Of a DNA stretch of 64,000 bases, positions 7,896-19,441 are shown piece after piece. The first letter of the stretch is position 1. Each line of letters begins with the position of its first letter. Origin of the DNA: Glycomyces sp. YM15 (GTDB lineage Bacteria; Actinomycetota; Actinomycetes; Mycobacteriales; Micromonosporaceae); contig NZ_JAERMK010000006.1 of NCBI RefSeq assembly GCF_016918015.1, forward strand, positions 34,785 through 98,784. The letters run 5' to 3'. Made by a program: the position numbers and the translations under genes. The notes under the pieces are model-generated. The model ran no database searches and was not told the origin of the DNA. It saw only the letters and a list, made by a program, of their open reading frames with translations.

Positions 7896-8770
7896 GCCAG
7901 ATCAGGGACCGCATCCCGAGCCAGTTGAAAGCCGTCGTCGGGCACTCCACCCGCACGTTCGGGCGACTGACGGCCTCGTCCCGGATCCTGCCGGGCCTGC
8001 TGATCTGCGGCGGCCAGCGCTGCGGCACCACGTCCCTGTACCGGGCCCTGGCCCAGCATCCGGCGGTCCTCAAGCCGGTGTTCCACAAGGGCGTGCACTA
8101 CTTCGACACGGGCTACGACAAGGGCATGTCCTGGTACCGGGGGCATTTCCCGACGCAGGCGGCCGCGCGGCGGATCGCCGACCACACCGGGCTCGCCCCG
8201 ATCGCGTTCGAGTCGAGCCCGTACTACCTCTACCATCCGCTGGCGGCGGCGCGCTTCGCGCGGGACCTGCCCGGGGTCAAGGTGATCGTGCTGGTGCGCG
8301 ACCCGGTGGAGCGGGCGTGGTCGCACCACGCGCACGAGGTGGCGCGCGGGTTCGAGCCGATCGCGGACTTCGAGGAGGCCGTGGCGGCCGAGGAGACGCG
8401 GCTCCACGGTGTGGAGGAGCGGCTGCGGGCCGATCCTTCACTGTACGACTTCGACCACCAGCACCACGCGTACACGGAGCGGGGACGGTACACGGACTTC
8501 CTCGAGCCCCTCGCGGAGCAGGTGGGCCGGGACCGGGTGCTGGTGCTCGACTCCGGGGAGTTCTTCTCCAGGCCGGAGGACGCGTTCGAGCGCGTGCTGC
8601 GGTTCCTGGGCCTGCCGTGGCTCGGGGAGTTCGCCTTCGCGCGGCACAACGCGCGCGGGCGTCCCTCCCCGATGTCCGCGTCGTTGCGCGAGCAGTTGAC
8701 GGAGCTGTACGGGCCCTATGACGAACGGCTCGCGGATTGGCTCGGGAGCGTGCCGAGTTGGCGGCGCTGA
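7892..8770 (+). CDS. PAPS-dependent sulfotransferase
   Basis: A 292-residue sulfotransferase. The 5'-phosphosulfate loop is GGQRCGTTSLY (40-50) and the 3'-phosphate site is VLVRDPVERAWSHH (132-145; Arg135 and Ser143). Other conserved pieces are HKGVHYFDTGY and ESSPYYLYHP, typical of heparan-sulfate-type and actinobacterial carbohydrate sulfotransferases. It transfers sulfate from PAPS to a hydroxyl, presumably on the exopolysaccharide or its lipid-linked repeat unit. Overlapping start and stop codons tie it to the APH-like gene. The cysD/cysN genes at 39-41 kb could supply activated sulfate. Confidence 0.88.
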   Translation: MSQIRDRIPSQLKAVVGHSTRTFGRLTASSRILPGLLICGGQRCGTTSLYRALAQHPAVLKPVFHKGVHYFDTGYDKGMSWYRGHFPTQAAARRIADHTGLAPIAFESSPYYLYHPLAAARFARDLPGVKVIVLVRDPVERAWSHHAHEVARGFEPIADFEEAVAAEETRLHGVEERLRADPSLYDFDHQHHAYTERGRYTDFLEPLAEQVGRDRVLVLDSGEFFSRPEDAFERVLRFLGLPWLGEFAFARHNARGRPSPMSASLREQLTELYGPYDERLADWLGSVPSWRR

Positions 8771-10221
8771 CTTCCACCGCGACCGCGGAGGAAGCCGGGC
8801 GTGAGGAGCTGCGCGGCACGGCCCGCGGCGGGCTGGTCAACCTCGTGGGAGCGGCGGTCTCCGGGTTCGGAGGCCTGGCGGTCACCTGGCTGGCGGCCGT
8901 GGCGCTCTCGCCCGCCGAGGCCGGCGCGTTCTTCGCGGCGACCTCGGTGTTCCTGCTGGCGGGCGCGATCGCGCGGCTGGGCACGCCCACGGGGCTCGTG
9001 TACTGGGTGGCGCGGCTGCACCGGAACGGACGGGACGGCGCGGTCGGCTCGGTCCTGAAGCTCGGCCTGTGGCCCGCGGCGATCGTGTCGATGGCGGCGG
9101 CGTTCGGCCTGCTGCTGGCGGCGCCGATGTTCCAGAGCCCGGATCTGGTGCGGCTCATCGCGGTGTTCCTGCCCGCGTCGGTCGCGATGGAGGCGCTGCT
9201 CGCCGCCACGCGCGGGTACCGGCTGATGGGGCCTTCGGTCCTCATCGACAAGTTCGGGCGCACGGTGGCGCAGCTGGTCGGTTTGGGCGCGATCGCGTTG
9301 GCGGGCACGGCGTCGCCGTTCACGATCACGTTCGCGTGGGTGCTGCCGTACCTGCCCGCGGCGCTGGCGGCGGCCTGGTATCTGGCGCGGCGCCACCGGA
9401 GGTCGCGGACGGATCAGGGGTTCCCGGACCGGGTCTCGGCCCGGGCGTTCTGGGGGTTCACGGCACCGCGCGCCGCGGCGGGCGTGGCGCAGCTGGGGTT
9501 GCAGCGGCTCGACATCATCATGGTGGCGGCGCTGGCCGGGCTGGGCCCGGCGGCGGTGTACACGGTGGCGACGCGGTTCGTGATCGTCGGGCAGATGGCC
9601 TCCGGGGCGGTCGGGCAGTCGGTGCAGCCGCGCGCGGCCGCGGCGATGGCGGCCGGGAAGCCCGCTTCGGCCCGGTCGCTGTACCAGGAGTCGACGGCGT
9701 GGATCGTGGCGCTCACGTGGCCGGTGTACCTCGGGGTGGGTCTGCTCGCGGACTGGTACCTGCGTCTGTTCGGCGGCGAGTACGTGGGCGGGGACGCGCG
9801 GCTGGTGGTGTGGATCCTGGTGCCCGCCATGATGATCAGCTCGGCGTGCGGGGTGGTCGACTCGATGCTGGCGATGGCCGGGAAGACCTCGTGGCAGCTG
9901 ATCGACGTCTCGATTTCACTCGTCGTCAACGTGGGGTTGAACTTGGCGTTGATCCCTTCCATGGGGGTCGTCGGCGCGGCGATCGCGTGGTCGGCGGCCG
10001 TTCTGGTCAATAATTTGATTCCACTCGTGCAACTGTGGCGCACGTTCGGCTTGCACCCGTTCGGGGCGTTGACGAGGCGGGCGCTGTCGGCGGCCGGTCT
10101 CGGATTCGGGGTCCTGCCGCTGGCGGTCGCACCGCTCGGCCCGCTGTGGACGACGGCCGCGCTCGCGGCCGCGGGCCTCGCGTGGGCGGTGGCGCTGCTG
10201 CGCTACCGGACCAGGATTTGA
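8758..10221 (+). CDS. Wzx-like polysaccharide flippase (MOP/MVF superfamily)
   Basis: A polytopic protein of 487 residues from the TTG at 8758, or 494 from the TTG at 8737. The later start is favoured because GGGAG lies 9 bases before it, whereas the earlier one has no ribosome site. There are about 12-14 hydrophobic segments and the general pattern of polysaccharide exporters of the MOP superfamily (ARGGLVNLVGAAVSGFGG at the N-terminus, QLGLQRLDIIMVAALAGLG in the second half). It should translocate undecaprenyl-linked repeat units across the membrane. It overlaps the sulfotransferase gene by 13 bases. Confidence 0.85.
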   Translation: MAALTSTATAEEAGREELRGTARGGLVNLVGAAVSGFGGLAVTWLAAVALSPAEAGAFFAATSVFLLAGAIARLGTPTGLVYWVARLHRNGRDGAVGSVLKLGLWPAAIVSMAAAFGLLLAAPMFQSPDLVRLIAVFLPASVAMEALLAATRGYRLMGPSVLIDKFGRTVAQLVGLGAIALAGTASPFTITFAWVLPYLPAALAAAWYLARRHRRSRTDQGFPDRVSARAFWGFTAPRAAAGVAQLGLQRLDIIMVAALAGLGPAAVYTVATRFVIVGQMASGAVGQSVQPRAAAAMAAGKPASARSLYQESTAWIVALTWPVYLGVGLLADWYLRLFGGEYVGGDARLVVWILVPAMMISSACGVVDSMLAMAGKTSWQLIDVSISLVVNVGLNLALIPSMGVVGAAIAWSAAVLVNNLIPLVQLWRTFGLHPFGALTRRALSAAGLGFGVLPLAVAPLGPLWTTAALAAAGLAWAVALLRYRTRI

Positions 10222-10237
10222 AATCGAAAGGGACTTC

Positions 10238-10969
10238 GTGGCCAGCAATTACACCGAGGTGTTCCAGGACCCGACCGCGGTAGAGAAATACGCCGAGCGG
10301 ACGTACGCTCCGGGGACGTTCTCATCGATCGTCTCCAACCGCCAGGCCGGATGGCTGCGCGGGTTCGTCCCGAACGCGTTCGGGACCAAGCCGACCCACC
10401 ACGACTTCGCGTGCGGCACCGGCCGCGTGTCGCGGATGCTCGCGGGGATGGTCGCGGTCTCGCACGGCTACGACACCTCGGAGGCGATGCTCCAGAAGGG
10501 CCGCGAGCTCGGCACGCCCGGGTACGCGCACCTGGTGCAGCCGGGCCTGGCCGCGCCCGAGGTCGACCCGGGACGGCCGGCGCTGGTGACGGCGTTCCGG
10601 TTCGTGCTCAATGTGGACCTGCATCTGCGGGACCAGATGATGGACTTCGCCGCGGCGGCGCTGCCGGACGCGGACGCGGGGCTGCTGCTGGTGGAGAACC
10701 ACGGCAACGCCTCATCGCTGCGGCACCTGCGCAAGACCTTCGGGCGGCTGGACGCGAGCACCTGGTTCCAGGAGCTCTCGCACCTGGAGATGCGGGACCT
10801 GTTCGCGCGCCACGGCTTCGAGCTGGTCGGCATGCAGGGCTTCACGCTGTTCACGCAGGGCTGCTACCGCGCCCCGTGGGGCTGGGCCTCCAGGGCCGCC
10901 GACGCGGCGCTGGCGTCGCCGCTCTCGAAGTGGGCCACGGACGTGGTCTACATCGCGCGGCGGCGCTGA
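10238..10969 (+). CDS. Class I SAM-dependent methyltransferase
   Basis: A 243-residue Rossmann-fold methyltransferase. Motif I is HDFACGTGRVSRML, with GYDTSEAML as the acidic/adenosine loop of motif II. The N-terminal SNYTEVFQDPTAVEKY resembles small-molecule and sugar methyltransferases. The GTG at 10238 is preceded by AAAGGGA at a good distance. It is the last plus-strand gene before the toxin-antitoxin pair and converges with mazF, leaving only 4 bases between stop codons and no visible terminator. O-methylation of a sugar in the exopolysaccharide is inferred. Confidence 0.8.
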   Translation: MASNYTEVFQDPTAVEKYAERTYAPGTFSSIVSNRQAGWLRGFVPNAFGTKPTHHDFACGTGRVSRMLAGMVAVSHGYDTSEAMLQKGRELGTPGYAHLVQPGLAAPEVDPGRPALVTAFRFVLNVDLHLRDQMMDFAAAALPDADAGLLLVENHGNASSLRHLRKTFGRLDASTWFQELSHLEMRDLFARHGFELVGMQGFTLFTQGCYRAPWGWASRAADAALASPLSKWATDVVYIARRR

Positions 10970-10973
10970 TCGC

Positions 10974-11294
10974 TCAGGACAGGCCGAGGATTCGGCGCAG
11001 GACCAGCTCGATCTTCATCATTTGAAGGCTGTCGACTGCGCCGACTCGCTTGACGAACCGCTGGGTCGAGACCGTTCGCAGATGCTCGCACTGGGCATAG
11101 CTCGGGACCGGGAGGACCTCCTCCAGTTCCACGTGCGTCGGGTACTCCTTCCGCGTGCGCGAGATCGGCACGACGACCGGTATGCCGAAGCGGGCCATGT
11201 CGTCGCGGGACACGATGACGGCCGGACGCTGGTGGCCCTGCTCGTGGCCGATCGGGTCGCCGAAGTCGCACAGGTAGATGTCGCCTCGGTTCAC
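10974..11294 (-). CDS. mazF: MazF/PemK-type mRNA interferase toxin
   Basis: A 106-residue protein with the MazF beta-barrel signature: N-terminal MNRGDIYLCDFGDPIGHEQ, then QRPAVIVSRDDM, VVVPISRT, and the CEHLRTVSTQRF segment that normally carries the catalytic Arg and Thr/Ser. Proteins of this family are sequence-specific endoribonucleases. The start overlaps the end of the antitoxin gene by 4 bases. It lies inside the exopolysaccharide locus between the methyltransferase and TagA-like genes, probably as an inserted addiction module. Confidence 0.9.
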   Translation of the reverse strand: MNRGDIYLCDFGDPIGHEQGHQRPAVIVSRDDMARFGIPVVVPISRTRKEYPTHVELEEVLPVPSYAQCEHLRTVSTQRFVKRVGAVDSLQMMKIELVLRRILGLS

Positions 11295-11548
11295 AGGATG
11301 TCGCTCCAGTCCTCGGCTTCGAGCTCATCGCCCAATGAAGGCGCGAGTCGCTCGCTCTCCCGCTGAAGGCCGACCCTGGCCTCGACGGTGCCCATCACGG
11401 CCCTCGCGCGAGCCCAGAATTCCTCTTCCTCGGCGACGTCGATAGCGCGCTCGACCGCGCCGGCCATGGACAAGTGTCGCTCTTCCGCGAGTCTTGCGAT
11501 ACGGTCGCGCAGCTCAACCGGGACCTTGATGGTAGTCATCGCGCTCAT
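11291..11548 (-). CDS. MazE-like ribbon-helix-helix antitoxin
   Basis: An 85-residue antitoxin. The N-terminus TTIKVPVELRDRIARLAEE is a ribbon-helix-helix DNA-binding region. The acidic C-terminal tail (GDELEAEDWSDIL) is the expected toxin-binding segment. The ATG at 11548 or 11539 may be used; the first is taken here. Three evenly spaced ATACCG repeats overlap and precede this start, consistent with autorepression. It is encoded upstream of mazF, the classic antitoxin-first order. Confidence 0.85.
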   Translation of the reverse strand: MSAMTTIKVPVELRDRIARLAEERHLSMAGAVERAIDVAEEEEFWARARAVMGTVEARVGLQRESERLAPSLGDELEAEDWSDIL

Positions 11549-11579
11549 ACCGAAAGTATACCGTCATGAATACCGGTAT
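11547..11579. promoter_or_regulatory. Candidate autorepression operator of the mazF operon
   Basis: ATACCG occurs at 11547, 11558 and 11570, spaced 11 and 12 bases (one helical turn), and the last copy is part of the perfect palindrome ATACCGGTAT (11570-11579). This suits cooperative binding of a ribbon-helix-helix antitoxin on one DNA face. It covers the antitoxin start codon and upstream region. Confidence 0.55.
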
Positions 11580-11583
11580 GACG

Positions 11584-12420
11584 TCATCGGCGCCGGCGGT
11601 AGGCCTCCGCGAGGAGGCGCAAGGCTTCGGGGACGTCGTCCTTGAGGTAGCGGCGGACGAGGCGGCGGGGTTCGGAGAGCATCCGGAAGAGCCATTCGGT
11701 GCCGGTGCGCTGCATCCATTTGGGGGCGCGGCGGCGGTAGCCGGCGATGAAGTCGATGCTCGCGCCGCAGCCGAGGAACCAGGCTCCCGGGGCGACCGCG
11801 CGGAGGCGCACCATCACGTGCTCCTGCTTGGGGAAGCCGAGGCCGACGTAGACGAGGTCGGGGTCGGCGGCCACGACGCGTTCGACGAGGGCGCGCCACT
11901 GCGAGTCGTCCCGGTCGAAGCCCATGGGCGGGCACCAGGCGCCCACGACCTTGAGGCCCGGGTAGCGCGCCTCGAGCAGATCCGCGGCGCGTTCGGTGGG
12001 GCGCGCGGCGCCGTCCGGAGTGCCGCCCAGGAGGGCGATGCGGAGGCCGCGTGTGGCGGCGGCCTCGGAAAGGGACCAGACGAGGTCCGAGCCCGCGACG
12101 CGGGCGGGCAGCGGCGTCCCGGCCACTCGGGAGGCCCAGACGAGGGGGGCGCCGTCGGCGACCACGAGGTCGGACGCGGCGATGATCGCCCGCAGTTCGC
12201 GGCTCCTGCGCGCGGCGGCGACGATGTCGACGTTCGGCGTGACGATCTGGCCGCCGCGCCCGGCTTCGATGGCGTCGATGACGCGCGCCACCGCCTCCGC
12301 TTCGGTGACCGGGTCGATCGCGATGCCGCCCAACGCCACCCGCTTCACGGGTCCCGAGTCCGACCGAGGGGAAGCCGCGCCGCTGCCGCGGTCCGCGCGC
12401 GAAGGGCCCAAACGCTCCAT
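11584..12420 (-). CDS. WecG/TagA/CpsF family glycosyltransferase (GT26)
   Basis: A 278-residue GT26 enzyme from the ATG at 12420; longer starts up to 12516 add an Arg/Gly-rich, unlikely N-terminus. Conserved blocks are present in order: TPNVDIVAAARRS, LVVADGAPLVWASRVAG, LLGGTPDGAA, DLVYVGLGFPKQE, GCGASIDFIAG, and the C-terminal RAPKWMQRTGTEWLFRML with the Arg-rich tail that mediates membrane association in TagA. It adds a sugar (often ManNAc or similar) to a lipid-linked precursor. It is on the opposite strand within the exopolysaccharide locus, diverging from the second sulfotransferase. Confidence 0.9.
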   Translation of the reverse strand: MERLGPSRADRGSGAASPRSDSGPVKRVALGGIAIDPVTEAEAVARVIDAIEAGRGGQIVTPNVDIVAAARRSRELRAIIAASDLVVADGAPLVWASRVAGTPLPARVAGSDLVWSLSEAAATRGLRIALLGGTPDGAARPTERAADLLEARYPGLKVVGAWCPPMGFDRDDSQWRALVERVVAADPDLVYVGLGFPKQEHVMVRLRAVAPGAWFLGCGASIDFIAGYRRRAPKWMQRTGTEWLFRMLSEPRRLVRRYLKDDVPEALRLLAEAYRRRR

Positions 12421-12579
12421 GCGATCAGACGTTAGAGGTCCGCGTGCGATTTTCCGGGAATTTTGGCCCCAGGGCGTGTCCCCCACCCCACCCCGAGTCG
12501 TTATAGGAATCATCAAGGGGCGTCTGCGGGTTTCCGAGCCCGGCTCGGATCGCGGCCCCGAAAGCAGTGGAGCACCAGG

Positions 12580-13614
12580 GTGAGCGAGGGATCAGTGAGT
12601 GTGAAGATCGCCGACACGGCCGAGCAGTCCGAGAACCGCGTCAAAGTGGTCTTCATCGGAGGACTCGGGCGCAGCGGCACGACGCTCCTCGAACGCCTGC
12701 TCGGCCAACTGCCCGGGGTGGTCCCACTCGGCGAGATCACCCACCTGTGGGAACGGGACCTGGTCGGCAACGAGATGTGCGCGTGCGGCGCCACGTTCTC
12801 GCACTGCGAGTTCTGGCAGCGGATCGGGCAGCGCGCCTTCGGTTCCTGGGACCGGGTCGACATCGAGCGGCTCAACGCCCTCAAGGCCACGGTGGACCGC
12901 ACCCGGCACATCCCGGCGCTCGCGGCGAAGCGGCTCGCCCCCGCGCAGCACCAGCTCGTCACCGAGTACGCCGAGTACTTCGAGAAGATCTACACCGCCG
13001 CCGCCAAGGACACCCGCGCCCGGGTCGTGGTCGACTCCTCCAAGCACGCGTCCCTCGCGTACTGCCTGCGCTGGTCGCCGAAGATCGACCTGCGGGTGCT
13101 GCACGTCGTGCGCGACTCGCGGGGCGTCGCGTACTCGTGGACGAAGAAGGTGGCCCGCCCCGAGTCCCCCACGGGCGACCAGATGACCCGCTACTCCCCC
13201 GCGAAGGCCGCCATGCTGTGGAACGCGCAGAACGCCGCGTTCAGCCTCCTCGCCCGGCGCGGCGTGCCGGTGCGGCGGGTCCGGTACGAGCGGGTGATCC
13301 AGCGCCCCAGGAAGGTGATCGCCTCACTCGGCCGGTTCTGCGGGCTCGACCTTGCGGAGTCGGACTACAACTTCATCGGGGACGGTTGGGCCGATCTGGG
13401 CCCGAGCCACTCGGCGGCCGGCAACCCGATGCGGTTCACCGTGGGGCGCATCCCGATCTACCCCGACGAGGCCTGGACCGCCGACCTGCCCGACGGCACG
13501 CGGCGGATGGTCTCCACCCTGACCCGGCCCCTCCTGGGCCGCTACGGCTACCTCGACGACGAGGAGGCCCCTGTGGACGAACCCGCTCTGGAAGAGGTGA
13601 CCGCCCGTGACTGA
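12580..13614 (+). CDS. Second sulfotransferase (Stf type) of the exopolysaccharide locus
   Basis: A 344-residue protein from the GTG at 12580, which has GGAG 7 bases upstream; GTG codons at 12595 and 12601 are alternatives. The 5'-phosphosulfate loop is FIGGLGRSGTTLLERLL and the 3'-phosphate site is HVVRDSRGVAYSW. A Cys-rich stretch, MCACGATFSHCEFW (residues 67-80), is typical of one actinobacterial sulfotransferase group. Not closely related to the sulfotransferase at 7.9 kb, so the two probably act at different sugars or positions. Its stop lies 8 bases inside the next gene. Confidence 0.85.
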   Translation: MSEGSVSVKIADTAEQSENRVKVVFIGGLGRSGTTLLERLLGQLPGVVPLGEITHLWERDLVGNEMCACGATFSHCEFWQRIGQRAFGSWDRVDIERLNALKATVDRTRHIPALAAKRLAPAQHQLVTEYAEYFEKIYTAAAKDTRARVVVDSSKHASLAYCLRWSPKIDLRVLHVVRDSRGVAYSWTKKVARPESPTGDQMTRYSPAKAAMLWNAQNAAFSLLARRGVPVRRVRYERVIQRPRKVIASLGRFCGLDLAESDYNFIGDGWADLGPSHSAAGNPMRFTVGRIPIYPDEAWTADLPDGTRRMVSTLTRPLLGRYGYLDDEEAPVDEPALEEVTARD

Positions 13615-14512
13615 CTGGCCTTCGGTGGGCGTCGTGATCCCCACGCACGACCGCCCCCAGCAGGTGCGCGCCGCGCTGCGATCGGTGCTGACCCAGTTCT
13701 ACCCCGGTGAGCTCGAAGTGGTCGTGGTCTTCGATCGCGCCAAAGTGGACGAAACGCTCGCCGCCGACGGCGAGCGGCTCGTGCGGGTGGTCAAGAACGA
13801 CCGCACACCCGGTCTCGCGGGCGCCCGGAACACCGGGATCACCGCGCTGGACACCGACCTCGTGGCGTTCCTCGACGACGACGACGAATGGCTGCCCGGG
13901 AAACTCGCGGCGCAGGTCACCGCACTCGGCACCGAAGCCGAGCTGTGCACCACCGCGATCGAGGTCGACTACCGGGGCCGCCGGAACCCGCGCCTGGCGC
14001 AGAAGACCATGGTGCGCCATGTCGACCTGCTCCGCTCGCGCATGATGATGCTGCACTCCTCGACGTTCCTGTTCCGCCGGTCCGCGCTGCTCGGCGGGCT
14101 CGGCCTGGTCGCGGAGGACGCGCCGGGCAGTCAGAACGAGGACTGGGACATGCTGCTGCGCGCCTCGCGGCGGCGGCCGATCGCGCACGTGGACGTGCCG
14201 TACGCGCTCGTCAACTGGGCCGGTTCGCACTTCGAGACCCGTTGGGACACCAAGATCTCCTCGCTGCGGTGGATCCTCGACCGGCACCCGGAGATCCACG
14301 GCAGCCCCGAGGGCGCCGCGCGCGTCTACGGCCAGATCGCCTGCTGGCACGCCGCCACGGGCGACCGCAAGGAGGCCCTGCGCTGGGCGATCAGGGCGAC
14401 GAAGGCGAACCCGGGCGAGCCGCGGGCGGCGGTCGCGGCCGCCGCGGCGGCGGGCATCGTCGGCGTCCCCGCGGTGATGGCCGCGCTGCACCGGCGCGGC
14501 CGCGGCATCTAG
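13607..14512 (+). CDS. GT2 family glycosyltransferase
   Basis: A 301-residue GT-A fold enzyme. VGVVIPTHDRPQQV is the nucleotide-binding start of the fold, VAFLDDDDEWLPGKL (87-101) holds the metal-binding acidic cluster, and NEDWDMLLRASRR supplies the expected catalytic-base region. The C-terminal 60 residues form an Ala-rich helical tail. The GTG at 13607 overlaps the sulfotransferase end. It should transfer a sugar to a lipid-linked acceptor inside the cell. It is the last gene before a strong terminator facing the ATP synthase operon. Confidence 0.88.
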   Translation: MTDWPSVGVVIPTHDRPQQVRAALRSVLTQFYPGELEVVVVFDRAKVDETLAADGERLVRVVKNDRTPGLAGARNTGITALDTDLVAFLDDDDEWLPGKLAAQVTALGTEAELCTTAIEVDYRGRRNPRLAQKTMVRHVDLLRSRMMMLHSSTFLFRRSALLGGLGLVAEDAPGSQNEDWDMLLRASRRRPIAHVDVPYALVNWAGSHFETRWDTKISSLRWILDRHPEIHGSPEGAARVYGQIACWHAATGDRKEALRWAIRATKANPGEPRAAVAAAAAAGIVGVPAVMAALHRRGRGI

Positions 14513-14522
14513 ACGAAGCGAA

Positions 14523-14554
14523 GCGGCCCCGGAACCGTGAGGTTCCGGGGCCGC
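14523..14554. terminator. Strong hairpin between GT2 gene and atpD
   Basis: A perfect 14-bp stem: GCGGCCCCGGAACC (14523-14536), loop GTGA, GGTTCCGGGGCCGC (14541-14554). It sits between converging genes and can stop transcription from both sides. It lies where atpC would normally follow atpD. Confidence 0.8.
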
Positions 14555-14579
14555 TCTCGTTCAAGCACTGCAGGGAGGG

Positions 14580-16948
<2,369 letters not shown>

Positions 16949-16950
16949 GG

Positions 16951-18585
16951 CTAACCCTTCTTGACGCGCTTGACGGTCTCGACGTCGACGTCGCCCTCGA
17001 GGGCGTCTTCGGCGGCGTCGGTCACGTGCAGGTCGTCGGCGTTGGCCTTGAACATCTGCTTGAACTTGGCGATGGCGCGCTTGAGGGTGTCCTCGATGTC
17101 GCCGGCCACCTTGTCCTTGCCCGCGTTCAGCTGGGCGACGACGTCCTTGTGGTTGGCGCGCATGTAGGTGAGGAACTCGTCCTCGAAGCGGCGGACCTCG
17201 CCGACCGGGATGTCGTCGAGCGAACCCGAGACGCCGGCCCAGATCGAGATGGTCTCCTCGCCCATCGGGAGCGGCGCGGCCACACCCTGCTTGAGCAGCT
17301 CGACCATGCGAAGACCGCGCTCCAGCTGCGCCTTCGACGCGGCGTCCAGGTCGGACGCGAAGGCCGCGAAGGCCTCCAGGTCGCGGTACTGGGCCAGGTC
17401 CAGACGAAGCGAACCCGCGACCGAGCGCATGCCCTTGGTCTGCGCGGCGCCACCGACACGGGAGACGGACGTGCCGACGTTGATCGCCGGACGCACACCC
17501 GAGTTGAACAGGCCCTCTTCGAGGAAGACCTGGCCGTCGGTGATCGAGATGACGTTGGTCGGGATGAACTGCGAGATGTCGCCGGCCTTGGTCTCGATGA
17601 TCGGCAGACCGGTCATCGAACCGCCGCCCAGTTCGTCGGAGAGCTTCGCGCAGCGCTCCAGCAGACGGGAGTGCAGGTAGAAGACGTCGCCGGGGAAGGC
17701 CTCGCGGCCCGGCGGACGACGCAGCAGCAGCGACACGGTGCGGTACGCCTCGGCCTGCTTCGACAGGTCGTCGAAGATGATGAGGACGTGCTTGCCGCCG
17801 TACATCCAGTGCTGGCCGATGGCCGAACCGGTGTAGGGCGCCAGGTACTTCAGGCCCGCGGGCTCGTCGGCGTTCGCCGCGACGATGGTGGTGTACTCCA
17901 TCGCGCCGTGCGCTTCGAGCATGCCCTTGATGCCGGCGACGGTGGAGCCCTTCTGGCCGACCGCGACGTAGATGCAGCGCAGCTGCTTGTCCGGGTCGCC
18001 GGACTCCCAGTTGGCGCGCTGGTTGATGATCGTGTCGATCGCGACCTGCGTCTTGCCGGTCTTGCGGTCGCCGATGATCAGCTGGCGCTGGCCGCGGCCG
18101 ATGGGGGTCATCGAGTCGATGGCCTTGATACCGGTCTCGACCGGCTCGAACACCGACTGGCGGTTGATGACGTTCGGGGCCTGGGCTTCGAGCTCGCGCT
18201 CACCCTCGGCCTCGATCTCGCCCAGGTCGTCGATGGGGTTGCCCAGGGCGTCGACGACGCGGCCCAGGAACTTGTCACCGACCGGCACGGAGAGGACCTT
18301 GCCGGTGCGCTTGACGGTCTGGCCCTCGCCGACCTTGGTCGGGTCGCCCAGGAGGACGGCGCCGATCTCGCGGACGTCGAGGTTCAGGGCCAGGCCCATC
18401 ACGCCGCCGGAGAACTCCAGGAGCTCGTTGGCCATGACGGAGGGCAGGCCCTCGACGACGGCGATGCCGTCGCCGGCGGAGGTGACGACACCGACCTCTT
18501 CGCGGGTGATCTCCGGCCGGTAGGACGAGACGTAGTCGTCGAGCGCACTACGAATCTCGTCTGAGGAGATGGTCAATTCAGCCAT
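16951..18585 (-). CDS. atpA: ATP synthase F1 subunit alpha
   Basis: A 544-residue nucleotide-binding subunit. The Walker A region is GDRKTGKTQ, with [28 protein letters not shown] and the alpha-specific SISDGQ-like block [16 protein letters not shown]. The C-terminal extension (about residues 515-544, acidic) is of the actinobacterial type, known in mycobacteria to limit ATP hydrolysis. That role is inferred here, and it may matter more if subunit epsilon is encoded elsewhere. Confidence 0.98.
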   Translation of the reverse strand: MAELTISSDEIRSALDDYVSSYRPEITREEVGVVTSAGDGIAVVEGLPSVMANELLEFSGGVMGLALNLDVREIGAVLLGDPTKVGEGQTVKRTGKVLSVPVGDKFLGRVVDALGNPIDDLGEIEAEGERELEAQAPNVINRQSVFEPVETGIKAIDSMTPIGRGQRQLIIGDRKTGKTQVAIDTIINQRANWESGDPDKQLRCIYVAVGQKGSTVAGIKGMLEAHGAMEYTTIVAANADEPAGLKYLAPYTGSAIGQHWMYGGKHVLIIFDDLSKQAEAYRTVSLLLRRPPGREAFPGDVFYLHSRLLERCAKLSDELGGGSMTGLPIIETKAGDISQFIPTNVISITDGQVFLEEGLFNSGVRPAINVGTSVSRVGGAAQTKGMRSVAGSLRLDLAQYRDLEAFAAFASDLDAASKAQLERGLRMVELLKQGVAAPLPMGEETISIWAGVSGSLDDIPVGEVRRFEDEFLTYMRANHKDVVAQLNAGKDKVAGDIEDTLKRAIAKFKQMFKANADDLHVTDAAEDALEGDVDVETVKRVKKG

Positions 18586-18619
18586 CTGAACGTTTCCCTT
18601 TCTGTTGATACCGGCTGGA

Positions 18620-19441
18620 TCAGCGTCCGGCCAAGGCTTGGCGGGCTTCGTCGAGGCGGCGCGAGACGGTACCGTCCCACAGTTCCGAGCCGACTTGCAC
18701 CCGGATGCCCCCGACGATCGCGGGGTCGACCGTGACCTTGAGCGCCACCGGGCGCCCGTAGACCAGGGTGAGCTTGGCCGCGAGCTGACGCTCCCCGGCC
18801 TCGTCGAGCGGCCTCGCCACGGTCACGTAGGCCACGGTCTCGTCGTGGGCCGCGGCGGCGGCCTCGACGAGGTGGGCCAACGAGGCGTGGAAGCTGCGGC
18901 CGCCGATGCCGAAGCACGCGGCGGAAGCGAGCGTCACCGTCACCGGCTCGGCCTTGCCCGCGAGCAGGCGCTCGACGAGCTCGGACCGGCCCTTCGGGTC
19001 GGAGCCCGAAGCGCCGAGGACCGAGGCCAGTTCGGCGTCGCCGTCGACGAGCTGTCCGAAGCGGAACAGCTCGTCCTCGACGTTCGCCAGGCTGCCTTCC
19101 TTGGTCGCGGCGAGCAGCAGCGCCTTGACGGCGAGCTGCTCGGTGCCGCCTACCAGTTCGGACGGGCTGCCCCAGCGGCCCCGCACGAGCGCGGCCACCA
19201 CGTCAGCGGCGGTCCCGCCCACTTGGCCCGCGATGAGCCCGCGGATCAGGCCCTCCCGGTCGTCCGCCTCACGGGCGGGGTCGGACAGGGCGCGACGCAG
19301 CCGAGGCTGGTCGACGAGGAAGCGCGTCACTCCCAGCAGCTGATCGCCGCACTCGGTGAGCTGCTCGGCCGACGCGCCGGAGGCGGCTGCCTCCAGCACG
19401 GCACGGCCGGCCTCGATGCTTTCGCGTCCAGTCGTCGACAT
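18620..19441 (-). CDS. atpH: ATP synthase F1 subunit delta
   Basis: A 273-residue peripheral-stalk subunit; like other actinobacterial versions it is longer than the ~180 residues of enterics. The C-terminal block is typical: [16 protein letters not shown], then [22 protein letters not shown]. Its ATG overlaps the atpF stop by one base (TGATG), so the two are coupled. A 34-bp gap separates it from atpA. Confidence 0.95.
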   Translation of the reverse strand: MSTTGRESIEAGRAVLEAAASGASAEQLTECGDQLLGVTRFLVDQPRLRRALSDPAREADDREGLIRGLIAGQVGGTAADVVAALVRGRWGSPSELVGGTEQLAVKALLLAATKEGSLANVEDELFRFGQLVDGDAELASVLGASGSDPKGRSELVERLLAGKAEPVTVTLASAACFGIGGRSFHASLAHLVEAAAAAHDETVAYVTVARPLDEAGERQLAAKLTLVYGRPVALKVTVDPAIVGGIRVQVGSELWDGTVSRRLDEARQALAGR

